From positions 1 to 38,180 of the forward strand of contig CAMOGQ010000017.1 of NCBI GenBank assembly GCA_946614165.1: 38,180 bases of DNA. Direction: 5' to 3'. Each line of letters begins with the position of its first letter. Position 1 is the first letter of the stretch. Made by a program: the position numbers and the translations under genes. The notes below the pieces were generated by a model. The model was not told the origin of the DNA. It saw only the letters and a program-made list of their open reading frames with translations, and made no database searches. Below are positions 7,650 through 15,456 of this stretch, one piece after another. The DNA is from an uncultured Lachnospiraceae bacterium. Its GTDB lineage: Bacteria > Bacillota > Clostridia > Lachnospirales > Lachnospiraceae.

Positions 7650-10600
7650 TCAGTCAATTCCGTAATAGATTTCTTCTTCTCTGGTCATCTCCCGGCTTTC
7701 TGTCAGCGCCCTTGCTTCTTCCAGTATCTCTTCTGCAGACAGCAGGGGCATATAGCCCAGAGTCAGAGTTTGACCTGTATCCTGTACAGTAAAGACCCTG
7801 TCTCCTGCAAGATCCAGGGCGGCCGTGTCCCGGATACGGATCCTGGGAACCAGGCTGTCAGAGTCCACACAATAGAGCGTATCGTGTTTATCCATGATCC
7901 AGTAAGCGTCCCGGTCTTCGGATATGCCTTTGAAGTTGCAGGCTGTATCGGAGATGGTCTGCGATGCCAGCAGCTTCATGTTATGCAGGCTGAGCCGAAG
8001 GACTCTTCCGTCGGAAGTCAGGACCATAAGATTATCTTCATCAAAGAACATTTCCGAGATATTTGTGTTGAAATAAGTCCAGCTTTCGGATTGCTCTCCT
8101 TTTGTATCATAAAGGAAAATCTGATTCAGAGGTTTGAAATTGACGGCAAAATACCGCCCCTCAGGATCAAAGCTGCAGACATTGCGGACTCCGCTGTAAA
8201 AGAAGGTGTTCTCCCATTTGTCCGGTATATCAAGAAGGATGTCGTAGGATTTAACAGTATTTCCTTTCTTTTTTGTATCAATAAAGTAAGGCCCTGTACA
8301 ATCGCTGACTAAATAAGCATACCGGCCGGATATATCGGTATATAGTTTGTAAGACGGATTCCCCTGCGTTATTGTTTTCCCCTCACAAATATCAAACCGT
8401 CCGGTGATGCCCTTTCTACGGTCCATTTTGAACAGAGAAAAGGAACAGGTCTGACCTTCCAGCACTTCTGAAATATAAAATAAGTCTGTTCCGGTAATAA
8501 CCGGTGCCAGAATGCGGGACTTTTTCTGCTCACCGGATCCTTCTTTATCCAGCTGCGGAGGAAGCAGATAAGAAATATCTCCCGAATCAGGCGCTATTTC
8601 AGGAAAGTAGTCCAGAAGAGGTGAGTACAGGACCAGGCTTCCGTCTGCGGGATCCCTGCCAAGGTATGTCAGATTTTTCGGATCCGGCCGGTCGGCGGCA
8701 TCTTCATATTCCGTTTCCGAAGGAAGGGGGATTTCCTCCGGCCGGATGCTCCAGAGAAGTCCGGGACCTTCCTGAGAAAGGTCATACATCTCCCAGATTC
8801 CCTCCTGGTCCCTGACAAGGATCCGGCTGCTGTCCACAGGTGATACTTCAGGAAGATCACTGAAACGTAAATAGGATGAATCTATTTCTCTGGTCAAAAG
8901 GGGGGTAAAACGATTATTTACCGATCCCACTTCATACTGAAAAATCCCATTCGTATCCTTATCGTACAGGAAGGCCTTCCCGGCGCAGGAGCTGCCTGCG
9001 GGAATATAGAGGCAGTCAGTCCATTTGTTATCCGTATCATCCGTAAGGGTCAGGCTTTTTTCACTGATACTCACGGTGCTCCCGTTTACGGTACAGATGC
9101 GCCCCTGGGTCGTCATGAAGAGGAGATCCTGCATTTGAGAAGGGCCGAATTCTCTGCTGCCGTCCAGAAGCATAAGAAGATCTTCGTCATACCGCAGATC
9201 CGCTTCGTAACGCTTCTTTTCCTGGCCGTTCTCAGGGTCCAGCACAAGGATACTGTTGTCTTCCAGAATCAGGATGCCCTCTTCAGTAAAACCGGTTCTG
9301 CGGCTGATCTCACGCAGCAGGGGAGATTCGACTGTTTTATAATTCCACAGCAGTTCCCCGCTCTCTTCGTCATAGCAGTAAAGACCTGCGGCGTCTTTTT
9401 CTTCCGAAAGTTTCAGGATCCGCCCGGGGCCGTAAGCAATGGACTCCAGGAACGCATCCGGAGACACTTCCAGATTATTGTAAAAGACTTCGCCTCCCCC
9501 GGGACTCCATTCCAGGAGGCCACAGTAGACTGTGTTTATAAGATCTCTGTTATCCGGATTATAATGGATCTTCTTATAGCAGGGGATCAGAAACAGATCC
9601 TTTTCCGGATCATAGCCGATTTCGGAAGAATCCTGCATTGTGATGAGACTTCTGAATACGAAGCCGGTAAAGTCTCTGTAGAAAAGAACATCATCCGGCA
9701 GCAGAGTATCTATCTTTTCTCTGGGAAGAGAGGCCAGAGTCTGTCCGGTTTCGGCCTCCCGCAGAACCAGACCCTTTTTCAGCTCTGCCGTCAGAAGAAC
9801 CGTCTGGCCCATCCACTCTGACAGTGTCAGATTGGTCAGACCGTCAGTGTCTCCTGCATCCCTGACGATAGTCATTTTATAATCATCATCCCCGAGGGTA
9901 TAAGTGATTGCATCAATAGAAAGGAGATATGGATTCTCCCATACAGTGTTAAAAGTATCCAGACTGAAACATTGGGAGCCGGCAAAGCTGTAAACCAGAA
10001 GCATCGAATCATTCAGGAACTTTACTTTCGAATCGCTGGCGTTAAATGAAGCGTGTATACTGTGGAGTTCCCGGCCGCTTTGTGTATCCCATACGATGAT
10101 ATCTCCTTCTTCGTTGGTCGCTGCCAGGTATTTTCCGTCCGGTGATATATCCATGGAAAGGTGGGTCGAATAGTTAAATCTGTAGAAAAAGGCCTTTTCC
10201 AGGCGTGATTCGGATGGCATGTCATAGGCATGTACCGCGTCGGAAAGGACGGATAGTGCTTCCGGGACGAGGGGGCGGTAGAGGAGTTTTTGCCGGGTAG
10301 AAGCAAGGGCAAGCTGGGTTGCCAGGATGCGGTCACCGTCTTCCAGCCTGGATTCTGCCAGCAGAGAGAGTCTCCTGGCATCCCTGTCCCGAAGAGCCCT
10401 GTAGGATACATTTAAGGCAAAAAGCAGCATCAGGATGACAAGGACAGACAAAAAAGCGCCTCCCATCAATGCCCTGCGGCGCCTTTCTGCTCTGCGGATC
10501 AGATCGTCCGCATATTTCAGACCATGCATGGGAGCTGCCAGCTTATAGGTCTGAAGCCGCAGCTGTTTTCTCTTTTTAAGTAAACTTCTTTTTCTTCCAT

Positions 10601-11147
10601 AGTCGGCATAGAGCAGGTCGCTTCCTACATTATCTGTAATTTTCAGAAGCTCAGAAGGGCTAACCTTGCTTTCCAGTGCCCTTTTTAGGAGATTACGGAT
10701 GATTCTTTTATTGACGGCATCACTATGTTCACAGCCGGCGATCAGAAGATGATCTTTAAAGTAATCGGGACTGCTTGGTTCCCGCTGCTGGCAGATCTGG
10801 TAGAAAAGCTCTATTTCCCGCCAGACATAGTCGGACTTTTCGGCGTTTTCCGAGCAGAAGACAAGGAGAAAACGGCTCTGTTCCAGACCCTGTCTGAGAT
10901 TCTCATCCAGATATCCTCCTGCCAGATCGGACTCGTCCCGAAAAATCTTCAGCTTTTTTGTTTTTTTCCCTTCCTTTTTGTAGGAAGCCCAGTGTTCCAG
11001 AATATTTTGTACCGAAGAAGCGATCCTTTTATCTGCGTGGCTGTAGGAAATAAAGGCGTCGTAAATGATTTCCTTTCTTTCGGAAACTGATCCTTCGGGG
11101 GAGATCCGTGAACTGTTTTTTTCTGATTTGTTCCAGGGATTATTCAT
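7650..11147 (-). CDS. TIR domain - transmembrane - beta-propeller protein
   Basis: 1165 aa. Residues 28-155 are a bacterial TIR domain: Y-D-A-F-I-S-Y-S-H-A-D, then I-F-R-D-E-S-D-L, F-C-S-E-N and Y-V-W109-R-E111-I-E, with E111 at the place of the catalytic glutamate of TIR NADases. Residues 228-247 form one strong TM helix after an Arg-rich stretch. A helical segment with the phrase R-L-x-L-L-A-E-S-x-L-x-x-G-D follows, typical of TIR-WD40 proteins, then about 850 residues of WD40/PQQ-like propeller repeats (for example S-P-D-G-K-Y-L-A-A-T...I-I-V-W-D near 335-355). The ATG at 11147 has AGGAG 8 nt upstream. The predicted topology puts the TIR domain in the cytosol and the propeller outside. It may be an NAD-consuming or signalling effector triggered by propeller binding. 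It lies last in the minus series after a 165-nt gap, so it may have its own promoter. Confidence 0.88.
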   Translation of the reverse strand: MNNPWNKSEKNSSRISPEGSVSERKEIIYDAFISYSHADKRIASSVQNILEHWASYKKEGKKTKKLKIFRDESDLAGGYLDENLRQGLEQSRFLLVFCSENAEKSDYVWREIELFYQICQQREPSSPDYFKDHLLIAGCEHSDAVNKRIIRNLLKRALESKVSPSELLKITDNVGSDLLYADYGRKRSLLKKRKQLRLQTYKLAAPMHGLKYADDLIRRAERRRRALMGGAFLSVLVILMLLFALNVSYRALRDRDARRLSLLAESRLEDGDRILATQLALASTRQKLLYRPLVPEALSVLSDAVHAYDMPSESRLEKAFFYRFNYSTHLSMDISPDGKYLAATNEEGDIIVWDTQSGRELHSIHASFNASDSKVKFLNDSMLLVYSFAGSQCFSLDTFNTVWENPYLLSIDAITYTLGDDDYKMTIVRDAGDTDGLTNLTLSEWMGQTVLLTAELKKGLVLREAETGQTLASLPREKIDTLLPDDVLFYRDFTGFVFRSLITMQDSSEIGYDPEKDLFLIPCYKKIHYNPDNRDLINTVYCGLLEWSPGGGEVFYNNLEVSPDAFLESIAYGPGRILKLSEEKDAAGLYCYDEESGELLWNYKTVESPLLREISRRTGFTEEGILILEDNSILVLDPENGQEKKRYEADLRYDEDLLMLLDGSREFGPSQMQDLLFMTTQGRICTVNGSTVSISEKSLTLTDDTDNKWTDCLYIPAGSSCAGKAFLYDKDTNGIFQYEVGSVNNRFTPLLTREIDSSYLRFSDLPEVSPVDSSRILVRDQEGIWEMYDLSQEGPGLLWSIRPEEIPLPSETEYEDAADRPDPKNLTYLGRDPADGSLVLYSPLLDYFPEIAPDSGDISYLLPPQLDKEGSGEQKKSRILAPVITGTDLFYISEVLEGQTCSFSLFKMDRRKGITGRFDICEGKTITQGNPSYKLYTDISGRYAYLVSDCTGPYFIDTKKKGNTVKSYDILLDIPDKWENTFFYSGVRNVCSFDPEGRYFAVNFKPLNQIFLYDTKGEQSESWTYFNTNISEMFFDEDNLMVLTSDGRVLRLSLHNMKLLASQTISDTACNFKGISEDRDAYWIMDKHDTLYCVDSDSLVPRIRIRDTAALDLAGDRVFTVQDTGQTLTLGYMPLLSAEEILEEARALTESREMTREEEIYYGID

Positions 11148-11312
11148 TTTGACTGCTCCTGCCTCTGACGGCTCTCTGAAAACGATGGCTGGCCCGGGGC
11201 TTATTATTACCCGGATTTATGAATAGAATATCATAGTTCAGAGAATGTGCCTGAATTTTGTTCTGTTCAGCCCGCAGGTTTCTGCCGGGAGGCAGGAGAG
11301 CAGCATGCAGGA

Positions 11313-11888
11313 TCAGTCGGGCATGCAGATGCCGATCCGGTCTGCGATTCCGTAATCTACCGCTTCCTGCGCGTTCATATAATTGTCACGGTCTGTATCG
11401 ACCCGGATCTTTTCCGGATCCTGTCCGGTCATTTCCGCCAGAATAGCGATATACCGCCTTTTGACAGCCCGGATGTGGTCGGCGGTCCTCTCGATGTCGG
11501 AGGCCTGGCCGGAAGCTCTGCCCATGATCTGATGGATCATGACTTCAGCATTGGGAGCACAGTAGCGTTTTCCCGGCGTGCCTGCGGCCAGGATAAAGGC
11601 TGCCATGCTGGCCGCGGCTCCTGTGCAGACAGTAATGATCTCACAGCCACAGCCCTTCATGGTGTCATAAAGGGAAAGCCCTGCCGTTACGCTGCCTCCG
11701 GGACTGTTGATGCGCAGGGTGATGGGATCATTCGAAAGTCCTGCCAGATACAGGATCTGACGGTTCGCTTCCTCACATAAGGCATCTGTAATGTCTCCGG
11801 TTATGAAAACAGTTCTTTTCTTCTGGAAAAAATAAGAATCAAGTTCGCAGGAGGTCCTGCCTTCTTTTCCGCTTGTATGAATGACCAT
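11313..11888 (-). CDS. clpP: ClpP-type (S14) serine protease
   Basis: A 191-aa ClpP homologue of normal family length. The catalytic triad is visible: S94 in G-A-A-A-S-M-A, H119 in V-M-I-H-Q, and D168 in D-T-D-R-D-N-Y-M-N-A-Q-E-A-V-D-Y-G. The oxyanion-loop phrase I-N-S-P-G-G-S-V (60-67) is also intact. The ATG at 11888 has AAAGGAAG 7 nt upstream; the frame is open further upstream but overlaps the ATPase gene without a ribosome site. There is no Clp ATPase next to it. Its partner could be a housekeeping ClpX/ClpC or, speculatively, the VirD4-like ATPase encoded 25 nt upstream. This is likely an accessory paralogue, because a housekeeping clpP would usually sit near clpX or tig. Confidence 0.9.
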   Translation of the reverse strand: MVIHTSGKEGRTSCELDSYFFQKKRTVFITGDITDALCEEANRQILYLAGLSNDPITLRINSPGGSVTAGLSLYDTMKGCGCEIITVCTGAAASMAAFILAAGTPGKRYCAPNAEVMIHQIMGRASGQASDIERTADHIRAVKRRYIAILAEMTGQDPEKIRVDTDRDNYMNAQEAVDYGIADRIGICMPD

Positions 11889-11913
11889 ATAGAGTCTTCC
11901 TTTCTGCTGATAA

Positions 11914-13491
11914 TTATGAACCGCTGAAGAGCTTTTTGTATTTTGCAGCGGCTTTTCTGTCGGCAGCAGTGATCCTGCGTCCGCCCTGTCTTTCCAGGTC
12001 AAATGCATTTCTGTATCTGGTGCAGTCCGCCAGAAGTTCTTCGGCACTGTAGGCCTTCGGCCTTGAAAAGGTATGACGTTCCAGACTTCCGGGAACCGTA
12101 AAGCCTCTGACCAGTTCATACCGGCTGATGTCGGGCAGTCTGGTCACACAGACAAAAGGTCCGGAGGAAAAATAAACATCCGTATACTCCCATTCCTTTT
12201 TCATTTTACGGAGCGCGGCTACGCTGATCAGTCTCCTGGGATTACCGTCCGGAGTCTTATTGGTGAAGCCGGCACGGAGAGAAAGTTCTTCCAGGAGCTC
12301 TGTTTCCGGACTGGAGAGGAAAAAGGTATTGGTACAATTGGCCAGGATCGTAGCTGCATCATCTCTGTAGGTCATTTCCAGCTGTCTGCGGGACTGGCAG
12401 ACCATAGTCCAGCGTATGTTCCTTGATCTGTGGGCTGCTATATTGACGGCCATGCCGGGTATATAGTACTGACAGAATTCATCGCATATATAGTTTACAC
12501 GCCGGGGAAGCGTTCCTCCCAGCTGATAGGCTGCTCTGACCAGAAAAGAACTGATCTGGGAAAGCAGAAGACCCGTAATATCCTTAAAGGCATCTGTTTC
12601 ATCCGGCATGATGATAAAGAGGGCCGTTTTTTCCAGATAGAGTTCTTCCAGTGAGAAGGTGCTCTCACTGAGCATCTTCAGCAGTTTTTCGTTTACGATG
12701 TAGTCTGTAAGATAACTGTTTGCCGTAGCCAGGGTGGACATGCGGGTCTTCTCGGGCTCCGAAAGCACGCTGCGCAGCATGGTCATGATGTTGTTGGCAG
12801 CCTGGATCTGGTTTACGGCCCGGCAGATATATTCACAGCTTTCCTCGCTGGTATAGGACGCCAGTGAAAGCATGTTGATTTTGGAGGGATCGTCACAGAA
12901 TTCAAAGAGAAGAACGATGACGGCCATCAGGTACTGGGAGGCGGTTTTTTCCCAGAAAGGATCTGCCGTGAAAGAGGGCCTGATGCCGACCAGGGAGGAG
13001 ACGATCTTGTTGATTTCCGTCATGGCATCATCTTTATGGCCCGATCTGTAAAGCCGATAGGGTTCCAGAAGGATATTGTAGCCGTCGCAGTCGAAATCCC
13101 GGAAATTGATGACCCTTACCTTATAGCCGTTCTTCCTCAGCACACCTCTGATATATGGAGAGAGAGCCCCCTGGCTCAGTTCACCCTTGATATCCGGAAT
13201 GATCATGCTCTCTCCGGCCGAGGCACAGGCACATATAAAAGGGGCCGCAAGTACACGGGTCTTCTTTGATCCTGTGGTGCCGAAGATGATATTCATGGTG
13301 TTTTCCGGATCCACGGTAATATTCAGCCCGTCGGAGAGGATGGGAATGCCCGCAGCAGGCAGATGACTTTCCGGTGCCAGGGGATAAGTGCTGTAATGCT
13401 CCTTCAGTTCTTCTTCCGAAGTCAGGTGGGATTCATCCTCCGGAAAGGCGTAGGGACGCCAGTCTGCTTCGAAACTATAGCGTCTTCTCAT
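11914..13491 (-). CDS. VirD4/TraG-type (type IV coupling protein family) ATPase
   Basis: 525 aa. An N-terminal P-loop region has G71-T-T-G-S-K-K-T78, followed by I-I-P-D-I-K-G-E-L, a hallmark of TraG/VirD4 proteins. Walker B is N-Y-I-C-D337-E338-F, followed by I-P-G-M...A-A-H-R-S-R-N-I-R and Q-S-R-R-Q-L, as in coupling proteins. The canonical G before K in Walker A is replaced by K (S-K-K-T instead of S-G-K-T). No N-terminal TM segment is present, unlike most conjugative coupling proteins. The start at 13491 is preferred over 13524 because AAGGAGG lies 6 nt upstream; it overlaps the preceding gene by 17 nt. No relaxase or mating-pair genes are nearby, so it is probably a DNA- or protein-handling motor of this locus rather than conjugation machinery. 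Confidence 0.85.
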   Translation of the reverse strand: MRRRYSFEADWRPYAFPEDESHLTSEEELKEHYSTYPLAPESHLPAAGIPILSDGLNITVDPENTMNIIFGTTGSKKTRVLAAPFICACASAGESMIIPDIKGELSQGALSPYIRGVLRKNGYKVRVINFRDFDCDGYNILLEPYRLYRSGHKDDAMTEINKIVSSLVGIRPSFTADPFWEKTASQYLMAVIVLLFEFCDDPSKINMLSLASYTSEESCEYICRAVNQIQAANNIMTMLRSVLSEPEKTRMSTLATANSYLTDYIVNEKLLKMLSESTFSLEELYLEKTALFIIMPDETDAFKDITGLLLSQISSFLVRAAYQLGGTLPRRVNYICDEFCQYYIPGMAVNIAAHRSRNIRWTMVCQSRRQLEMTYRDDAATILANCTNTFFLSSPETELLEELSLRAGFTNKTPDGNPRRLISVAALRKMKKEWEYTDVYFSSGPFVCVTRLPDISRYELVRGFTVPGSLERHTFSRPKAYSAEELLADCTRYRNAFDLERQGGRRITAADRKAAAKYKKLFSGS

Positions 13492-14260
13492 CTGCGTCCT
13501 CCTTCTGTGTCTGAAGGAGGACATGGCCTGCCATCATACATAAACTGCATTCGGGGTCCTGCAGGAAAGAGCGGATCTCCGCGGCGTGCAGGGGCTGATT
13601 TCTTTTCTGATTCTGCCTGTTGTCTGCCCTGATCTCCCGGGGAAGCCTTTCAAGCAGCTGCAGACTTCTCCAGGGGACAAATTCTTCCCGGCAAAGGATG
13701 TCTGCCAGCAGCTCTGACGCATCGTCCCCGGCTTTGATTTCCGCCTCCCGAAAGGTATTTCCAATGATTCTTTTCAGTGTCGGTTTTTCGAAGAAACGGA
13801 ATCTTTCCTGCCTTACCGGGAAGTATTTCATACAGGCGCTGCGGAGCCTTTGCATGTCCCTTTCTGAATATTGACAGCATACAAAAATGAGATTCTGGAA
13901 GTCGGAACAATCGTAAAGGTATTTTAAGAAGATGGTGAAATATTCATCCTCCTCATGTCCTCTGTATTCCGAAACATCTATGGCCACAATGCCCCGGTAG
14001 CTGCTGCAAAGGCCTGCCGCCATGCGGGTCCGGAGGATCAGGCTTCTGATTTCGTGGAAATTTTCATAAGGAGGTGTATACCGGAGGCGGTAAAAAACCT
14101 GCGGTGATTCTCCTGTAAATAAAGCGGGGTGACTCTGTTCTGTAACAGTTCCTATTTCCCTGACCATAATTTCCGGTTCCGCCACGTCTGTCTCAAGGAG
14201 ACAGACGGCCGGATGGCTTTCCGGAACGAAGCCGTCAGGGTCAATCATAAATTCAATCAT
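13475..14260 (-). CDS. AAA-lid-like protein without a visible P-loop
   Basis: 261 aa, not confidently assigned. The middle has a hydrophobic strand ending in acid (G-I-V-A-I-D-V-S-E-Y), then L-I-F-V-C-C-Q-Y, then F-R-F-F-E-K-P-T-L-K-R-I-I-G-N, followed by a helical stretch with a G-D-D-A-S-E-L-L motif. That order resembles Walker B, sensor 1 and the lid of AAA+ ATPases, but no GxxxxGK[ST] is present. It could be a degenerate AAA partner of the VirD4-like ATPase encoded next. The ATG at 14260 has AAAGGA 7 nt upstream. The gene overlaps the ATPase gene by 17 nt, arguing for coupled synthesis and a shared complex. Function is unknown. Confidence 0.75.
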   Translation of the reverse strand: MIEFMIDPDGFVPESHPAVCLLETDVAEPEIMVREIGTVTEQSHPALFTGESPQVFYRLRYTPPYENFHEIRSLILRTRMAAGLCSSYRGIVAIDVSEYRGHEEDEYFTIFLKYLYDCSDFQNLIFVCCQYSERDMQRLRSACMKYFPVRQERFRFFEKPTLKRIIGNTFREAEIKAGDDASELLADILCREEFVPWRSLQLLERLPREIRADNRQNQKRNQPLHAAEIRSFLQDPECSLCMMAGHVLLQTQKEDADEKTL

Positions 14261-14280
14261 CGGTATATCCTTTCCCGGAC

Positions 14281-14335
14281 AAATACCGGAGCGGCGGCAT
14301 GCAGGCCCGAGGCCCCATGCCGCTGCCCGGTATTT
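14281..14335 (-). promoter_or_regulatory. strong hairpin inside the minus-strand gene series
   Basis: The outer stem AAATACCGG (14281-14289) pairs with CCGGTATTT (14327-14335). The inner stem GCGGCATG (14294-14301) pairs with CATGCCGC (14316-14323). On the transcribed minus strand the tail is only TATTTGTCC, so it is at best a leaky terminator or a processing/stability element. It separates the 110-aa gene from the AAA-like/ATPase/ClpP block. The plus-strand tail, TATTTTTATT, is better as a terminator but no plus gene is present. Confidence 0.55.
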
Positions 14336-14668
14336 TTATTCATTCAATAAATCATGTGCATAATCCACAAGGTCTTCAAACGCTCTTCCGGCCTCCTCAA
14401 CGGAGGATCTGCCGAAGAAATGACCGAGAATTCCCACGTAGTTGTCCTTCTCGTCGATCTGGAATACCGAGAAGAAGAGGCAGTCCCTTTCTTCCGTTCT
14501 TTCCATTACGATCTTTTCCAGCGCTCCGTCAAATAATTCCCCGAAACCGGTCTGGTTCTGACTCACATAATATTCGGCAAAATCTGCCTTGGTGGGACGA
14601 AGAGTAATCATAGAGATTCCAATTGCTCCGATAATAAGCATGGTAAAAAGGGTTCTGAATAACTTCAT
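14336..14668 (-). CDS. small exported or membrane-anchored protein, DUF4359-like
   Basis: 110 aa. One hydrophobic N-terminal segment (residues 5-24) works as a signal peptide or anchor, followed by a soluble domain with F-F-S-V-F...Y-V-G-I-L-G-H-F-F. That layout recalls the DUF4359 family of small exported proteins; the match is by memory of the pattern and is tentative. The ATG at 14668 overlaps the stop of the upstream gene by 4 nt (ATGA), with GGAGGA upstream, so the two are translationally coupled. The role is unknown. Its position next to another single-TM protein suggests an envelope-facing part of the same complex. Confidence 0.75.
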   Translation of the reverse strand: MKLFRTLFTMLIIGAIGISMITLRPTKADFAEYYVSQNQTGFGELFDGALEKIVMERTEERDCLFFSVFQIDEKDNYVGILGHFFGRSSVEEAGRAFEDLVDYAHDLLNE

Positions 14669-15453
14669 AAGGGGCGTTCCTCCGCAATCAGCTTTCCTTT
14701 TCTGGAAAGGGTATATTCATTACTGTTTCTGTGAACAAGGGCATTTTCGGCTGTCCTGAGGCATTTCATGGACCTGGAAAGATCCAGTATGCGGCCCTCC
14801 TGATCCAGGAAATCAAAGATCATAAAAAAATCATTGGTACGGTAGTAGGAAACATTGTTGAAAATGTGGAAGATGCGCGGGTCGGGCCGTACAGTCATGT
14901 CCGAATAGAGAAGAAACATGGCTTCCTCCCGGGGGATCTCTCTGAGAATGACCGTGCCCTCCGGGTTATAGTGGCTGGCCTGAGTGACCTTCAGGCCGCA
15001 GAGAAAGCAGGGCTGCTCACGGACCGGAGAGAGAGGGCTGGGGGGCGAGGGTAAAAAAGGAACGGTCTTTTCACTTTCCGATTTACCTGGTACAGTTTCC
15101 GGCCGGGCCCTTTCTGGGGGATGGCCGGAAAATGTAGCTGCTTCGGAGCGCGAAACGTCTCTGCCGGATTCTATTCCCCTGGTCCCGGATTCTGCGTGGT
15201 AAAGTGTTTTTTCAAGCCGGCCTACCTTTTTTGACAGGACATTCAATGTATTCTGCATGGTATCCAGTTTCAGTTTCTGCCTCAGAAGGATAATAGTCTG
15301 GAGCACCAGGAGGATCATTACAATAAACAGGATAAATCCGATCATTCTGCTTCCCGCCGCAGAGGCCTCCTGCACCTTTTCAGGTGCAGGCTCCGCAGAT
15401 GTTAAAGGAATATTCCCGTAAGGTTCCTTATGCAGGGATAAATTAATGTGCAC
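14665..15453 (-). CDS. single-pass membrane protein with coiled coil and Pro-rich linker
   Basis: 262 aa, family not recognised. A short N-terminal tail is followed by a TM helix (about 37-57), a likely coiled coil (about 58-90), a Ser/Pro/Glu-rich linker (about 95-145) and a C-terminal globular domain of about 110 residues containing C-F-L-C. GTG start at 15453 with AAAGGAAG about 6 nt upstream. The stop of the preceding gene lies only 3 nt before it, and its own stop overlaps the next start. The design suggests a membrane tether that presents the C-terminal domain at a distance. It may link the actin-like and tubulin-like proteins encoded upstream to the membrane (inference). Confidence 0.8.
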   Translation of the reverse strand: MHINLSLHKEPYGNIPLTSAEPAPEKVQEASAAGSRMIGFILFIVMILLVLQTIILLRQKLKLDTMQNTLNVLSKKVGRLEKTLYHAESGTRGIESGRDVSRSEAATFSGHPPERARPETVPGKSESEKTVPFLPSPPSPLSPVREQPCFLCGLKVTQASHYNPEGTVILREIPREEAMFLLYSDMTVRPDPRIFHIFNNVSYYRTNDFFMIFDFLDQEGRILDLSRSMKCLRTAENALVHRNSNEYTLSRKGKLIAEERPL

Positions 15454-15456
15454 GGT

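Noticed and set aside
11914-13491. The VirD4-like gene as proof of an integrative conjugative element
   Set aside because: No relaxase, VirB4, integrase or attachment-site repeat is visible in the window, and the protein lacks the usual TM anchor.
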